The notes: generated by a model from the letters alone, not told the origin. A stretch of 64,000 bases of DNA from an uncultured Emticicia sp. (GCF_937903345.1 NZ_CALCZQ010000050.1:62001-126000); one strand, 5' to 3'; shown: positions 9,832-18,738, numbered from the stretch's first letter. Made by a program: numbers and translations.

Positions 9832-9903
9832 ATTTTTAGTACAATTTTCTAAATTGTGATACATTCCATTTTAACCATTTTTTCTATTTAACCAAAAACA
9901 AAC

Positions 9904-10836
9904 ATGAAGCAAAACTTTGTAAAAATTTTAGGAGCAATCCTTATCAGCGGCTCTCTCATGGCCCAATTAGCTCCAATCAAAAGTATCGAAGGCCGTTGGG
10001 ACATTACTATTACCAAAGGCGATAAAAAAGTGCCATCTTGGTTAGAGGTAAACCATTCGGGTGTAAAATACTTAAACGGACATTTTGTGGGAGATGGAGG
10101 TAGTGCCAGACCGATTTCACGCATCAATTTCGCTGATGATAAAATATCGTTTTCAATTCCGCCACAATGGGATAGAGCCGAAAAAGATTTAGTGGTAGAG
10201 GCCGTTTTGAAAAATGATAAACTGACTGGTACAATGAATACGCCAAGTGGAGAGACTTTGAGCTGGGAAGGAGTTCGAGCTCCCAAACTCAATAACACTA
10301 AAACACCAGTTTGGGGAACGCCAATCAAACTTTTCAATGGCAAAAACCTTGATGGCTGGCAAGTTGTAAGTGGCCAAAACCAATGGCTTGTAGAAAATGG
10401 AATTTTGAAAAGTCCAAAATCAGGTGCAAATCTCCGTACGCTTAAAACTTTCAATGACTTCAAGTTACATGTTGAGTTTAAGTATCCAGAAGAAAGCAAT
10501 AGCGGGGTTTATTTAAGAGGTCGCTATGAAGTGCAAGTAACAGACAGCAAAGGACGAGAGCCTTTAAAAGATCAACTGGGTGCAGTTTATGGTTTTATTG
10601 CCCCGCTCGAAATGCCAGCAAAAGCAGCAGGCGAATGGCAAAGTTTTGATATTACATTGGTTGGAAGAGTAGTAACAGTTGTTTTAAATGGTAAAACAAT
10701 TATCTACAAAAACGAAATTCCAGGAATCACTGGTGGTGCTTTAGATAGCAATGAAGGTGAACCAGGCCCAATTTTCTTCCAAGGCGACCACGGTCCAATC
10801 GAATACCGAAATATTGTTATCACACCAGCTAAGTAA
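9904..10836 (+). CDS. DUF1080 (3-keto-disaccharide hydrolase) domain protein
   Basis: A 310-residue exported protein with a signal peptide ending about residue 20 (SLMAQ). Residues about 25-125 form a small beta-rich domain (IEGRWDITITKGDKKVPSW). Residues about 137-308 are the DUF1080 concanavalin-like domain, recognised by PIKLFNGKNLDGW, NQWLVENGILKS, FKLHVEFKYPEESNSGVYLRG and GPIFFQGDHGPIEYRNIVI. Members of this family have been shown to hydrolyse 3-keto-glycosides; the substrate here is not known. It follows the sortilin-like gene by 72 bases and ends at a terminator, so the two may be co-transcribed. Confidence 0.9.
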   Translation: MKQNFVKILGAILISGSLMAQLAPIKSIEGRWDITITKGDKKVPSWLEVNHSGVKYLNGHFVGDGGSARPISRINFADDKISFSIPPQWDRAEKDLVVEAVLKNDKLTGTMNTPSGETLSWEGVRAPKLNNTKTPVWGTPIKLFNGKNLDGWQVVSGQNQWLVENGILKSPKSGANLRTLKTFNDFKLHVEFKYPEESNSGVYLRGRYEVQVTDSKGREPLKDQLGAVYGFIAPLEMPAKAAGEWQSFDITLVGRVVTVVLNGKTIIYKNEIPGITGGALDSNEGEPGPIFFQGDHGPIEYRNIVITPAK

Positions 10837-10864
10837 ACTTTTTTAAATAAAAGGTGTTATTTCT

Positions 10865-10899
10865 AAGGAAGGCTTGGCATTATGCGAAGCCTTCCTTTT
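10865..10899 (+). terminator. Rho-independent terminator after the DUF1080 gene
   Basis: An 11-bp perfect stem (AAGGAAGGCTT, 10865-10875, with 10887-10897) and an 11-base loop, followed by a short T run. Its position also argues that the following CobW gene starts at the ATG at 10930, not at the in-frame ATG at 10882 that lies inside this hairpin. Confidence 0.85.
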
Positions 10900-10929
10900 G
10901 ATTTTATATCGACAAAGAATCTTCTCTTT

Positions 10930-11916
10930 ATGAAAATACCAGTAAATATCATCACAGGATTTTTGGGTGTGGGTAAAACAACAGCTATCAAACATATTCT
11001 TGCTAATAAACCAGCCAATGAGCGTTGGGCAATCATTATCAATGAATTTGGTGCTGTTTCGATTGACCACACCGCTATTGACGAACAAGACGGACTCGTA
11101 ATTAAAGAAGTAGCAGGCGGTTGTATTTGTTGCACGGCTAATGTGCCAATGCAAGTAACGCTTACCTCAATTTTACGCAACCAAAAGCCCGACCGAATCT
11201 TGATTGAACCAACGGGAATGGGGCATCCTGCCAGTATTTTAGATTTATTGCAAAGTAAATATTTAAAAAACATTCTCGAAATCAGAGCAACAATTTGTTT
11301 GGTTGACCCACGTCGTTGGGCCGATGCCAATGTACGTTCGCACGAAACTTTTCAAGACCAAATCAATTTGGCAGACGTGCTGGTGGCTAATAAAGCAGAT
11401 TTAGTAGGGGAGGAGCTTGCCGAGAAATTTAAACTTTGGGCAGCATCTCTATTTCCACCCAAACTTTTGGTTGAAACAGTTGCTAATGGCAAAATAAATG
11501 TAGATTGGCTTGATATTGAGCCATTTGTAGGTCGAAAGGCTGAATTCCCGCAAGCACATTCGCATGAGCATCATCACCAAGCAGAAGAAACGCTCGAAAT
11601 TCCAGAAACAGGTAAACCTATCAAAAAACTAAGCAAAGGCTTGGGAATGTATAGTTGCGGTTGGATTTTTTCTCCCGATGAAGTTTTTAGTTTGCCCAAT
11701 TTACGTCAGTTTTTTAGCACACTTCAAGGCCTTGATAGAGCGAAAGGTGTTTTCCGAATTGGAAAGGATTGGGTACTAATAAATGCTGTTGATGGAGAGT
11801 TTTCTGTACAATATATCGCTTATCGCCGAGATAGCCGCATCGAACTTATAGCCAATTATGATTTAGATTGGATGGTGTTTGAAGTGAAATTGAAAGAATG
11901 TTTGCCTGAAAAATGA
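10930..11916 (+). CDS. CobW/COG0523 family G3E GTPase (probable metal chaperone)
   Basis: A 328-residue P-loop GTPase of the COG0523 group, whose members deliver metals (often zinc) to target enzymes. The Walker A motif GFLGVGKTT is at 10-18. The metal-binding CxCC motif is GGCICC (Cys65, 67, 68). NKAD is the guanine-specificity motif. A histidine-rich linker (HSHEHHHQ) separates the GTPase from the CobW_C domain (about 220-325). I chose the ATG at 10930, which gives the canonical short N terminus before the P-loop. No zinc-regulated partner gene lies beside it, so the client and the metal remain unknown. Confidence 0.9.
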   Translation: MKIPVNIITGFLGVGKTTAIKHILANKPANERWAIIINEFGAVSIDHTAIDEQDGLVIKEVAGGCICCTANVPMQVTLTSILRNQKPDRILIEPTGMGHPASILDLLQSKYLKNILEIRATICLVDPRRWADANVRSHETFQDQINLADVLVANKADLVGEELAEKFKLWAASLFPPKLLVETVANGKINVDWLDIEPFVGRKAEFPQAHSHEHHHQAEETLEIPETGKPIKKLSKGLGMYSCGWIFSPDEVFSLPNLRQFFSTLQGLDRAKGVFRIGKDWVLINAVDGEFSVQYIAYRRDSRIELIANYDLDWMVFEVKLKECLPEK

Positions 11917-12002
11917 TACTTTCTAATAGTATTCACTTAAATTTCAATTGTTTGATTACTATCGTAAATACTGTTTCAAAATGGCTTAGGATAGCATAGA
12001 TA

Positions 12003-12046
12003 AAATAAAAATGCCTTTTTCATTTACGAAAAAGGCATTTTTATTT
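12003..12046. terminator. Bidirectional terminator between cobW-like gene and pyk
   Basis: A perfect 19-bp inverted repeat (12003-12021 with 12028-12046), a 6-base loop, a GC core ATGCC/GGCAT and flanking A and T tracts. The two genes converge here. Confidence 0.9.
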
Positions 12047-12061
12047 AAGGTCTGGGGGCCG

Positions 12062-13513
12062 CTATTCCACCTTGCTCAACTTAACAGTATTTGTACGGTT
12101 ATTATCTTGCAATGGTAAACTCAAAGTATTGATAAATAAATCTCCTTTTTGTAGTTCTCCTTTTTCAACCAAAATATCTCTAATCGCATCAACAACCTCT
12201 TCTACATTTTTACCTTTCATTGTTTCGGTCATAAAAACCTGAACACCCGAATAAAGGCTCAATTGAGTTGATAATTTTTCGTTATTTGTAAATATAAATA
12301 ATCCTGCTTTAGGTCTATGATGTGATAAACGAATCGCTGTATAACCCGATGCTGTAATACCAATAATGGCTTTTACTTTCAGGTCACGAGCCAATCTACA
12401 GGCGGTCATTACCACATTATCATTTTCTTTTTCGTCTGATAGATAATCGTCATCCGCAACACGTGTGTGGTGTCGGAAATATAATTTTTTCTCATCAGCC
12501 AACTCTTCTACTTTCACTATAGTATTGACCATGGTTTCCACCGCCAAAATTGGGTATTTTCCCGAAGCACTTTCTGCACTTAACATTACGGCATCAGCAC
12601 CATCAAGTACTGCATTTGCAACGTCACCCACTTCCGCACGAGTCGGACGTGGACTGTCTATCATACTTTCGAGCATTTGCGTTGCAACAATAACTGGCTT
12701 TGCCGCTAAATTCGACATTTCAACCAATCGTTTTTGAATCATTGGCACATCTTCTGAAGGAAGTTCAACACCCAAATCTCCACGTGCAACCATAATGGCA
12801 TCGCTTGCATCAACAATCGCTTGCATATTTATAATTGCCTCTGGCTTTTCAACTTTAGCAATTACTTTGGCTGTTTTGCCTTGCTCTTTGATGTATTTCT
12901 GAATATCTTGAATTTCTTCTGCAGTACGAACAAATGAAAGGGCAACCCAATCAACATCGTTTGCCAAGCCAAACTTTAAATCTTCCCAATCCTTATCAGT
13001 TACCGATGGTTGAGAAATATTTGTATTTGGAAGATTCACACCTTTCTTTTGTTTCAAAAGACCGCCATAAACTACTTCTGTGATTACGTCAGTACCGTCT
13101 TTCCCAATCACCTTTACCTCTAATTTTCCATCATCCATCAAAATTCGCTCTCCAACTTGTACGTCATTGTACATCCCTTTGTAAGGTGTACTTACTCTTT
13201 CAGCATTTCCAACGATGTCGTCACTGGCAAATCTTAACAGATTTCCTGCAAAAATCTCAACGCCATCATTGCCACTTTCCATCAGACCAATTCTGATTTT
13301 AGGGCCTTGTAAATCTTGTAAAATGGCACACTTATAACCATGCTCTTTATTGATTTTACGAATACGGTCGATACGAGTTTGATGGTCGGCGTGCGTTCCG
13401 TGAGAAAAATTCAAACGGAAAACATTTACACCAGCTTTTGCCAATGCCAATAACATTTCTTCACTTTCGGAAGCAGGTCCGACAGTTGCTACTATTTTGG
13501 TTTTTCTTTGCAT
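12062..13513 (-). CDS. pyk: Pyruvate kinase
   Basis: The last step of glycolysis, turning phosphoenolpyruvate and ADP into pyruvate and ATP. The 483 residues are full length. The start TKIVATVGPASES, VFRLNFSHGTHADH, the active-site segment AKVEKPEAI, ARGDLGVELP, QMLESMI and PTRAEVGDVANAVLDGADAVMLS are all present. The C-terminal regulatory domain (about 345-483) is present but ends without an extra PEP-utiliser domain. A -7 promoter element lies about 40 bases upstream. Single gene. Confidence 0.97.
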   Translation of the reverse strand: MQRKTKIVATVGPASESEEMLLALAKAGVNVFRLNFSHGTHADHQTRIDRIRKINKEHGYKCAILQDLQGPKIRIGLMESGNDGVEIFAGNLLRFASDDIVGNAERVSTPYKGMYNDVQVGERILMDDGKLEVKVIGKDGTDVITEVVYGGLLKQKKGVNLPNTNISQPSVTDKDWEDLKFGLANDVDWVALSFVRTAEEIQDIQKYIKEQGKTAKVIAKVEKPEAIINMQAIVDASDAIMVARGDLGVELPSEDVPMIQKRLVEMSNLAAKPVIVATQMLESMIDSPRPTRAEVGDVANAVLDGADAVMLSAESASGKYPILAVETMVNTIVKVEELADEKKLYFRHHTRVADDDYLSDEKENDNVVMTACRLARDLKVKAIIGITASGYTAIRLSHHRPKAGLFIFTNNEKLSTQLSLYSGVQVFMTETMKGKNVEEVVDAIRDILVEKGELQKGDLFINTLSLPLQDNNRTNTVKLSKVE

Positions 13514-13550
13514 AGGTGAAATAAAATTTTTCTTCGGCTTAGGAATTGTG

Positions 13551-13558
13551 CAAAAATA
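13551..13558 (-). promoter_or_regulatory. Promoter -7 element of pyk
   Basis: On the minus strand TATTTTTG matches TAnnTTTG, 38 bases before the pyk ATG. A convincing -33 element was not seen. Confidence 0.45.
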
Positions 13559-13801
13559 CTAACTATTAGTGAGAATTTCAGAATATTTGAAACAGAATGG
13601 AGTAAGGTTTTTTGAAAAAATGATTAATAATCTTATAATCAGCAATTTAAAACCACTTTATGTTAGTGTTAATTATCAAAAATAAATCAAAAAAAGTACC
13701 ATTAAGCACAAAAAACCAAATTTTATGTATTAAATCTAATGTAGTTCAACTTGGAATAGCCATATTCTGAGATTGATTTTTTTGAAAAAAAAGTGTTTTT
13801 T
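13559..13801. other. AT-rich divergent spacer between pyk and the leu promoter
   Basis: About 240 bases of very AT-rich sequence with long A and T runs. I see no reading frame, RNA gene or repeat in it. It could hold upstream activator sites for either gene. Confidence 0.4.
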
Positions 13802-13832
13802 TTTGTCTAAAAAAAATATTTGTCTAAATTTG
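13802..13832 (+). promoter_or_regulatory. Consensus promoter of the leu leader transcript
   Basis: TTTG at 13802-13805 and TAAATTTG at 13825-13832 with 19 bases between them match the Bacteroidota TTTG-N17-20-TAnnTTTG promoter exactly. Transcription should begin near 13838, about 18 bases before the leader-peptide start codon and about 187 bases before leuA. Confidence 0.8.
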
Positions 13833-13855
13833 TATCAAATAAAATAACAAAACCA

Positions 13856-13912
13856 TTGAAACATTCGTCATTCGTAATTTCACTTCTCCTTCTACTCAAC
13901 CTTTCGGTGTGA
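13856..13912 (+). CDS. leuL: Leucine leader peptide (attenuator peptide)
   Basis: An 18-codon frame starting at TTG reads MKHSSFVISLLLLLNLSV and stops at TGA (13910-13912). Codons 10-14 are five consecutive leucines (CTT CTC CTT CTA CTC), and codon 16 is a sixth leucine; Val and Ile codons are also present. It lies between a consensus promoter and an intrinsic terminator that precedes leuA. This is the arrangement of leader peptides whose translation senses charged tRNA-Leu. The start codon is inferred; no ATG is available in this frame. The peptide itself probably has no function beyond ribosome stalling. Confidence 0.75.
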   Translation: MKHSSFVISLLLLLNLSV

Positions 13913-13974
13913 GAAATGGAGTTTTTGTATATACGAAAGCCCTTTCTTATAAACATAAGAAAGGGCTTTTTTTT
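13883..13974 (+). promoter_or_regulatory. Leucine transcription attenuator (pause, antiterminator and terminator arms)
   Basis: Three competing pairings can be drawn. Pause hairpin: CTCAACC (13895-13901) with GGTGTGAG (13906-13913, one bulge), extended by CTCC/GGAG; it covers the leucine codons and the stop. Antiterminator: GAGAAATGG (13911-13919) with CCCTTTCTT (13940-13948), one mismatch. Terminator: a perfect 15-bp stem (13936-13950 with 13955-13969) with loop AAAC and a run of eight Ts to 13974. The antiterminator uses the 5' arm of the terminator, so only one can form. A ribosome stalled on leucine codons would free the antiterminator arm and allow readthrough into leuA. Confidence 0.78.
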
Positions 13975-14024
13975 GAAAATAGATTGACAGAAATCTTACT
14001 TAACCAATATTAATCTCATCAGAA

Positions 14025-15167
14025 ATGAGCGATAAAATTTATGTTTTTGACACTACTTTGCGAGATGGCGAGCAAGTACCGGGTTGTCAGTTAACTACTG
14101 ACGAAAAAGTTATGATTGCTAAAGAACTCGAAAAGCTGGGTGTTGATATCATCGAAGCAGGATTTCCAGTATCGAGTCCGGGCGATTTTCGTTCTGTTGT
14201 TGAGGTTTCCAAAGCCGTTACCGAGTCAACAGTTTGTGCGTTGTCACGTGCTGTAAAAGGCGATATTGATGCCGCCGGCGAAGCTTTGAAATTTGCAAAA
14301 CGCCCTCGCATCCATACAGGAATTGGTGCGTCGGATATTCACATAAAACATAAATTTAATAGCAATCGAGACGCAATCATTGAGCAAGCAGTTGAGGCCG
14401 TAAAACATGCCAGAAACTTAGTTGATGATGTTGAGTTTTATGCTGAAGATGCTGGCCGTGCTGATTTAGAGTTTTTGGCAAGATTGACCGAAAGTGTCAT
14501 CAATGCAGGTGCCACGGTGGTGAATCTTCCTGATACAACTGGGTATGTTTTACCAAACGATATGTTTGACCGTATTAATTATTTAATGAACAATGTACCA
14601 AACGTTGACAAAGCAATTCTTTCAATGCACAATCATAATGATTTGGGCATGGCAACAGCCAATACGATTGCGGGAATCAGAGCGGGAGCAAGACAAGTGG
14701 AGGTAACAATCAACGGAATTGGTGAAAGAGCTGGAAATACTTCGTTGGAGGAAGTTGCGATGATTTTGAAAGTACATAAAACGCTTGGTTTTCATACAGA
14801 TATTGATAGCACAAAACTATTCCCGATGAGTAAATTGGTTTCAGAAACAATGCGTATGCAGGTACAAGCCAATAAGGCAATAGTTGGACGTAATGCTTTT
14901 GCACATTCATCGGGTATTCATCAAGATGGTTTCTTGAAACATACTGATACTTACGAAATTATCAATCCACTTGAAGTTGGTGTTGATAAATCAATGATTG
15001 TTTTGACCGCCAGAAGCGGTCGCCATGCATTGAAGCATCGCCTCGAAATGCTTGGTTTTAAACTTGAAAAACCTTTATTAGATGATACTTATAAGCGTTT
15101 CCTTGACTTAGCCGACCAAATCAAAGAAGTAAATGATAAGGATTTGGTGAAGTTGATGAGAGCTTAA
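14025..15167 (+). CDS. leuA: 2-isopropylmalate synthase, short form without the regulatory domain
   Basis: Condenses acetyl-CoA with 2-oxoisovalerate, the first step of leucine synthesis. Catalytic-barrel motifs are FDTTLRDGEQVPG near the N terminus, the metal-binding HNHNDLGMATAN, and NGIGERAGNTSLEE; the subdomain block GIHQDGFLKH follows. The protein stops at 380 residues, whereas classical LeuA is about 510 to 570 with a C-terminal leucine-binding domain. That domain is absent, so feedback inhibition by leucine in the classical way is not expected. This fits control by the attenuator just upstream. No leuB, leuC or leuD is adjacent. A homocitrate or citramalate synthase role is possible but the leucine leader argues for LeuA. 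Confidence 0.88.
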   Translation: MSDKIYVFDTTLRDGEQVPGCQLTTDEKVMIAKELEKLGVDIIEAGFPVSSPGDFRSVVEVSKAVTESTVCALSRAVKGDIDAAGEALKFAKRPRIHTGIGASDIHIKHKFNSNRDAIIEQAVEAVKHARNLVDDVEFYAEDAGRADLEFLARLTESVINAGATVVNLPDTTGYVLPNDMFDRINYLMNNVPNVDKAILSMHNHNDLGMATANTIAGIRAGARQVEVTINGIGERAGNTSLEEVAMILKVHKTLGFHTDIDSTKLFPMSKLVSETMRMQVQANKAIVGRNAFAHSSGIHQDGFLKHTDTYEIINPLEVGVDKSMIVLTARSGRHALKHRLEMLGFKLEKPLLDDTYKRFLDLADQIKEVNDKDLVKLMRA

Positions 15168-15174
15168 TTTTTTT

Positions 15175-15228
15175 ATGTATAATTGATAATGTAGCATGAG
15201 ACATTATCAATTATACATTATCAATTAT
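15175..15228. terminator. Long AT-rich hairpin plus repeated arm between leuA and the dehydrogenase gene
   Basis: A perfect 18-bp inverted repeat (15175-15192 with 15201-15218), 8-base loop, nearly all A and T. The arm sequence ACATTATCAATTAT is repeated once more directly at 15215-15228. It lies between convergent genes and may end both transcripts, although its low GC makes it a weak classical terminator. Confidence 0.6.
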
Positions 15229-18158
15229 TTTAAGGCTTCATACAAAATCTCGGCTGGATGCTGTGCAATTCTGCCCGTTCCGTCTTTTATTTGATGGCGA
15301 CAGCTTGTGCCTGGAGCAGCAATTATTACATTTGCTGCTTGTTTTCTGATGGTCGGAAAAAGCACTAGCTCTCCAACTTTCATTGAGACCTCATAATGCT
15401 CGGCTTCGTAGCCAAATGAACCCGCCATTCCGCAGCAACCTGATGGAATCAAATGCACTTCATAATTTGCAGGTAAAGACAAACTTTTCTTGGTAGGAGT
15501 AAGCGATGATAAAGCTTTTTGATGGCAATGTCCGTGCAGCTTTATCAATCGTTTTTCGTTTGTAAAGGTTTCTTTTTTTATTTTTCCTCGGTCAATTTCT
15601 AGAGCAAACCATTCATCAAATTGAAAAGTGTTTTTAGCGATTTTTTCCGCAGAATCTCTTAAATCTTGTGGTACAAGTTCCAAATATTCGTCTCTCAAAG
15701 TCAAAATTGCCGATGGCTCAAGTCCAATAATTGGCGTATTTTCCGATACAATATCTTTTAGCAATTCAACATTTTTAATAGCTATTTTCTGAGCTTCACG
15801 TACCATTCCTTTTGATAAATAAGTGCGTCCACTTTCAAAGTGTTTCGGGATTATTACCTCATAACCAAGTTTATGTAGTAACAAAATTGCTTTTTTGCCT
15901 ACTTCTACGTCATTGTAGTTGGTGAACTCATCGCAGAATAGATAGATTTTATTGTCTTTTTGTGAAGAAGGGTACTTGCCAAACCACTCTCTCAATGTCT
16001 TGCTATGTAATAGCGGCATTGTGCGGTCAGGGTGAAAACCTACGATTCGGTTAGCGATTTGGCGAATGGCTTCGGTTTTGAATATAAAATTATATGCCCA
16101 CGGAGCAATCGAGGCCAGCCTCATTTGTTTTGTAAAAGTACCAATTAATTTCGAGCGGAACGGAATGCCTTTCGTATCATAGGTTTTCTGCAAAAACTCA
16201 GCTTTCATCTTTCCCACATCAACGCTTGATGGGCATTCTGATTTACAGCCTTTACACGAAAGACATAAATCAAGCACTTCTTTTACGCTTTCCTGCGTAA
16301 TTGCTTGCTCATTGGTATAATATTGTCTCAAAACATTGGCTCTGGCACGAGTAGTGTCTTTTTCACTACGAGTTGCCATATAGCTTGGACACATCGTACC
16401 ACCTGTGATTTCAGTTTTGCGACAGTCACCCGAACCACTACATTTTTCGGTCAAACGTAAAATACTTTCTTGTTTTGAGAAATCAAAAATTGTTTGGTGT
16501 TTGGGCGTTGGCAGGTCGGCTTCATAACGTAAAAACTCATTCATTGGCGGCGAATCAATGATTTTTCCATGGTTGAAAATACCTTTTTCGTCGAAAATTT
16601 GTTTCACTTCTCTGAAAAGTGCGTAGTTTTTTTCGCCCATCATAAATGGAATGAATTCGCCACGCAGACGCCCGTCTCCGTGTTCACCCGAGAGTGAGCC
16701 ACCATATTTTTTTACCAAAATTGCAGTTTCGGCCAAAATTGTTCGAAAAAGTTGTCGTCCTTCGGTGCTTTTTAAATTAATCATCGGCTCAACATGTAGT
16801 TCGCCTGCTCCTGCGTGGGCGTACATTGAGTATTGAACATTATGTTTGTTTAGTAAAACCTCCAAATCTTCAATGTAGGCTGGCAAATCTTGTGGGTCAA
16901 CGGCACAGTCTTCAATTAAGTTTACGCACTGAGTGTCGCCTTTGAGGTTTCGGAGCAAACCCAAGCCGCCTTTTCGTACTTCCCACGCCTTTTTGGAATC
17001 ATCGCCGAGCAAGATTGGGTGAGCGTAACCTAGATTTTTTTCTTTGAGATCTTTTATTAAATTATTGGTTTTTTGCAGTAGGCCTTCTTTGGTTTTATCA
17101 AAAAATTCAACCATCAAAATAGCTTTAGGCTCGCCCTCAATAAAAAATCTGTTTTTTGATTGCTCTATATTTGTTTTTGTGAATTCCAAAATAAAATCAT
17201 CCACCAACTCAGAGGCCGAGCAATTATGTTCGAGAGCCACCAAATTAGCCAATAGGGATTCATTGAGCGTATGTGTATGAATGGCTACCATGCCGACTTC
17301 TTCAGGAGGAAGATCGAAAAGTTTTAGTTTTGCTTCAGTTATAAAGCAAAGCGTACCTTCTGATCCTGCGATTAATTTAGAGAGATTGAAACCAACGGTT
17401 TCATCATTTGTGGCGAAAGGGGAAATTAACGCATCTAATGCATAACCTGTATTTCGACGTTTTACATTAGCCTTCGGAAAACCTTCTTTTATGGCTACTT
17501 GGTTTTCAGGCTTATTAATTAGTTTTTCAAGATTTCGATAAATTTTGCCTTCCAGCGTTTCTAAATTACATTTTTCTTGAAATGATTTTTGGTCTAATTC
17601 GCCGAAAACAACTTCACTACCATCTGATAATAAAGCTTTTATTTCTAAGATATTATCACGAGTTGCCCCCCAAATAATAGAGTGAAGTCCACAAGAATTA
17701 TTGCCAATCATACCGCCAATCATGGCACGGCTCGATGTAGAGGTTTCGGGACCAAACATCAAACCAAACGGTTTCAGATAAACGTTGAGGTCGTCACGTA
17801 TGACACCCGGCTGTACTCTTACCCATTTTTCGTCTTTGTTTACTTCAATGATATTGATAAAGTTTTTTGAAATATCAACAACGAGTCCTTTTCCAACAAC
17901 CTGTCCAGCCAGTGATGTACCAGCAGCACGAGGAATAAGTGTGGCCCTCGATGATAATCCTAACCACTGAATGTGAGCGTTATTTGCCCATTTTATCAGA
18001 TTTTTTATGTCATTTACAGTCTTAGGAATGGCTACAGCTATGGGTTCTTCTTGATAAACCGAGGCATCGGTCGAATAGACTTTCTTTAGGGCCTTGTCGG
18101 TAGTTGTATTTTTGAAGTAAAGTTCGCCTTCAAATTCGCTTTGCAACACATCAAACAT
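15225..18158 (-). CDS. FAD-linked 2-hydroxyacid dehydrogenase with Fe-S and CCG domains (YdiJ/D-lactate dehydrogenase type)
   Basis: A 977-residue fused enzyme. Residues about 40-230 are the FAD-binding domain (RAAGTSLAGQVVGKGLVVD, MIGGMIGNNSCGLHSI). About 230-530 is the FAD-oxidase C-terminal domain (AHAGAGELHVEP, SGEHGDGRLRGEF). About 560-660 carries the Fe-S clusters (CSGSGDCRKT...MCPSY and CLSCKGCKSECP). About 730-970 holds the cysteine-rich CCG domain (HGHCHQKAL, SGCCGMAGSFGYE). This layout is that of E. coli YdiJ and related D-2-hydroxyacid (D-lactate or D-2-hydroxyglutarate) dehydrogenases that feed electrons to the respiratory chain. The exact substrate cannot be read from the sequence. 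No lactate permease lies nearby. Confidence 0.88.
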   Translation of the reverse strand: MFDVLQSEFEGELYFKNTTTDKALKKVYSTDASVYQEEPIAVAIPKTVNDIKNLIKWANNAHIQWLGLSSRATLIPRAAGTSLAGQVVGKGLVVDISKNFINIIEVNKDEKWVRVQPGVIRDDLNVYLKPFGLMFGPETSTSSRAMIGGMIGNNSCGLHSIIWGATRDNILEIKALLSDGSEVVFGELDQKSFQEKCNLETLEGKIYRNLEKLINKPENQVAIKEGFPKANVKRRNTGYALDALISPFATNDETVGFNLSKLIAGSEGTLCFITEAKLKLFDLPPEEVGMVAIHTHTLNESLLANLVALEHNCSASELVDDFILEFTKTNIEQSKNRFFIEGEPKAILMVEFFDKTKEGLLQKTNNLIKDLKEKNLGYAHPILLGDDSKKAWEVRKGGLGLLRNLKGDTQCVNLIEDCAVDPQDLPAYIEDLEVLLNKHNVQYSMYAHAGAGELHVEPMINLKSTEGRQLFRTILAETAILVKKYGGSLSGEHGDGRLRGEFIPFMMGEKNYALFREVKQIFDEKGIFNHGKIIDSPPMNEFLRYEADLPTPKHQTIFDFSKQESILRLTEKCSGSGDCRKTEITGGTMCPSYMATRSEKDTTRARANVLRQYYTNEQAITQESVKEVLDLCLSCKGCKSECPSSVDVGKMKAEFLQKTYDTKGIPFRSKLIGTFTKQMRLASIAPWAYNFIFKTEAIRQIANRIVGFHPDRTMPLLHSKTLREWFGKYPSSQKDNKIYLFCDEFTNYNDVEVGKKAILLLHKLGYEVIIPKHFESGRTYLSKGMVREAQKIAIKNVELLKDIVSENTPIIGLEPSAILTLRDEYLELVPQDLRDSAEKIAKNTFQFDEWFALEIDRGKIKKETFTNEKRLIKLHGHCHQKALSSLTPTKKSLSLPANYEVHLIPSGCCGMAGSFGYEAEHYEVSMKVGELVLFPTIRKQAANVIIAAPGTSCRHQIKDGTGRIAQHPAEILYEALK

Positions 18159-18674
18159 AATTCTTATTTTTTATCCCAAAATTGGGGAAGAAAAAGTAGA
18201 TTTGCTATGAATTGAGGAATAAAAACTAGCTTGGTGTTTTATATTTAATAGCTTTTATAATTTTTTTTGTTTTATTTATGAGTAAACTAATTGCCAAATT
18301 GATTTTCAATTTATTTTAATGAACATGTTTTTTTGGTTATTTGTGTTTGGAAAGTGCGATAAATAGGCGTGATTAAACGCATTAAAAAACTATTTTTTCA
18401 ATTTAAATTCAAGTTTAAAACCTGAATTTTTCTATGTTTTATGCTCTTTTTTGCACTTTTTCGGAAAAACTAAATCGTTTAAATTAACAGTTATTTCCAA
18501 TAATGATACTTAAAATAAATGAGGTCTAGCGGTGAGTTACATATAAATTTGTAAAGCGTTTTAATTGCAAAACAGTAATTGCTTATTTCTTTTATCTGAT
18601 CTCCCTTTTTTCACTATTGAAACGGTGTATTATCAATGCTTTTTTGTCTCATTTACAACATATTGTGCCCTACC
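18159..18674. other. Long non-coding spacer upstream of lpdA
   Basis: About 515 bases with no credible frame on either strand. It is AT-rich with scattered short dyads. I see no tRNA, riboswitch or mobile-element remnant. It must contain the promoter of the leftward dehydrogenase gene, which I could not place. Confidence 0.4.
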
Positions 18675-18705
18675 TTTTGAGTATCAGCTATTTTGTCTAA
18701 TTTTG
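18675..18705 (+). promoter_or_regulatory. Consensus promoter of lpdA
   Basis: TTTTG at 18675-18679 and TAATTTTG at 18698-18705, 18 bases apart, fit the Bacteroidota promoter. The ATG of lpdA follows 33 bases downstream. Confidence 0.7.
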
Positions 18706-18738
18706 TAACAAGTTTTCAATTAACAAGAAACATTTTTT

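Noticed and set aside
9888..10499. A 203-codon open frame antisense to the DUF1080 gene
   Set aside because: It lies entirely opposite a clear family gene, has an unlikely composition rich in S, L and F, and no domain; it is a shadow of the real gene's codon pattern.
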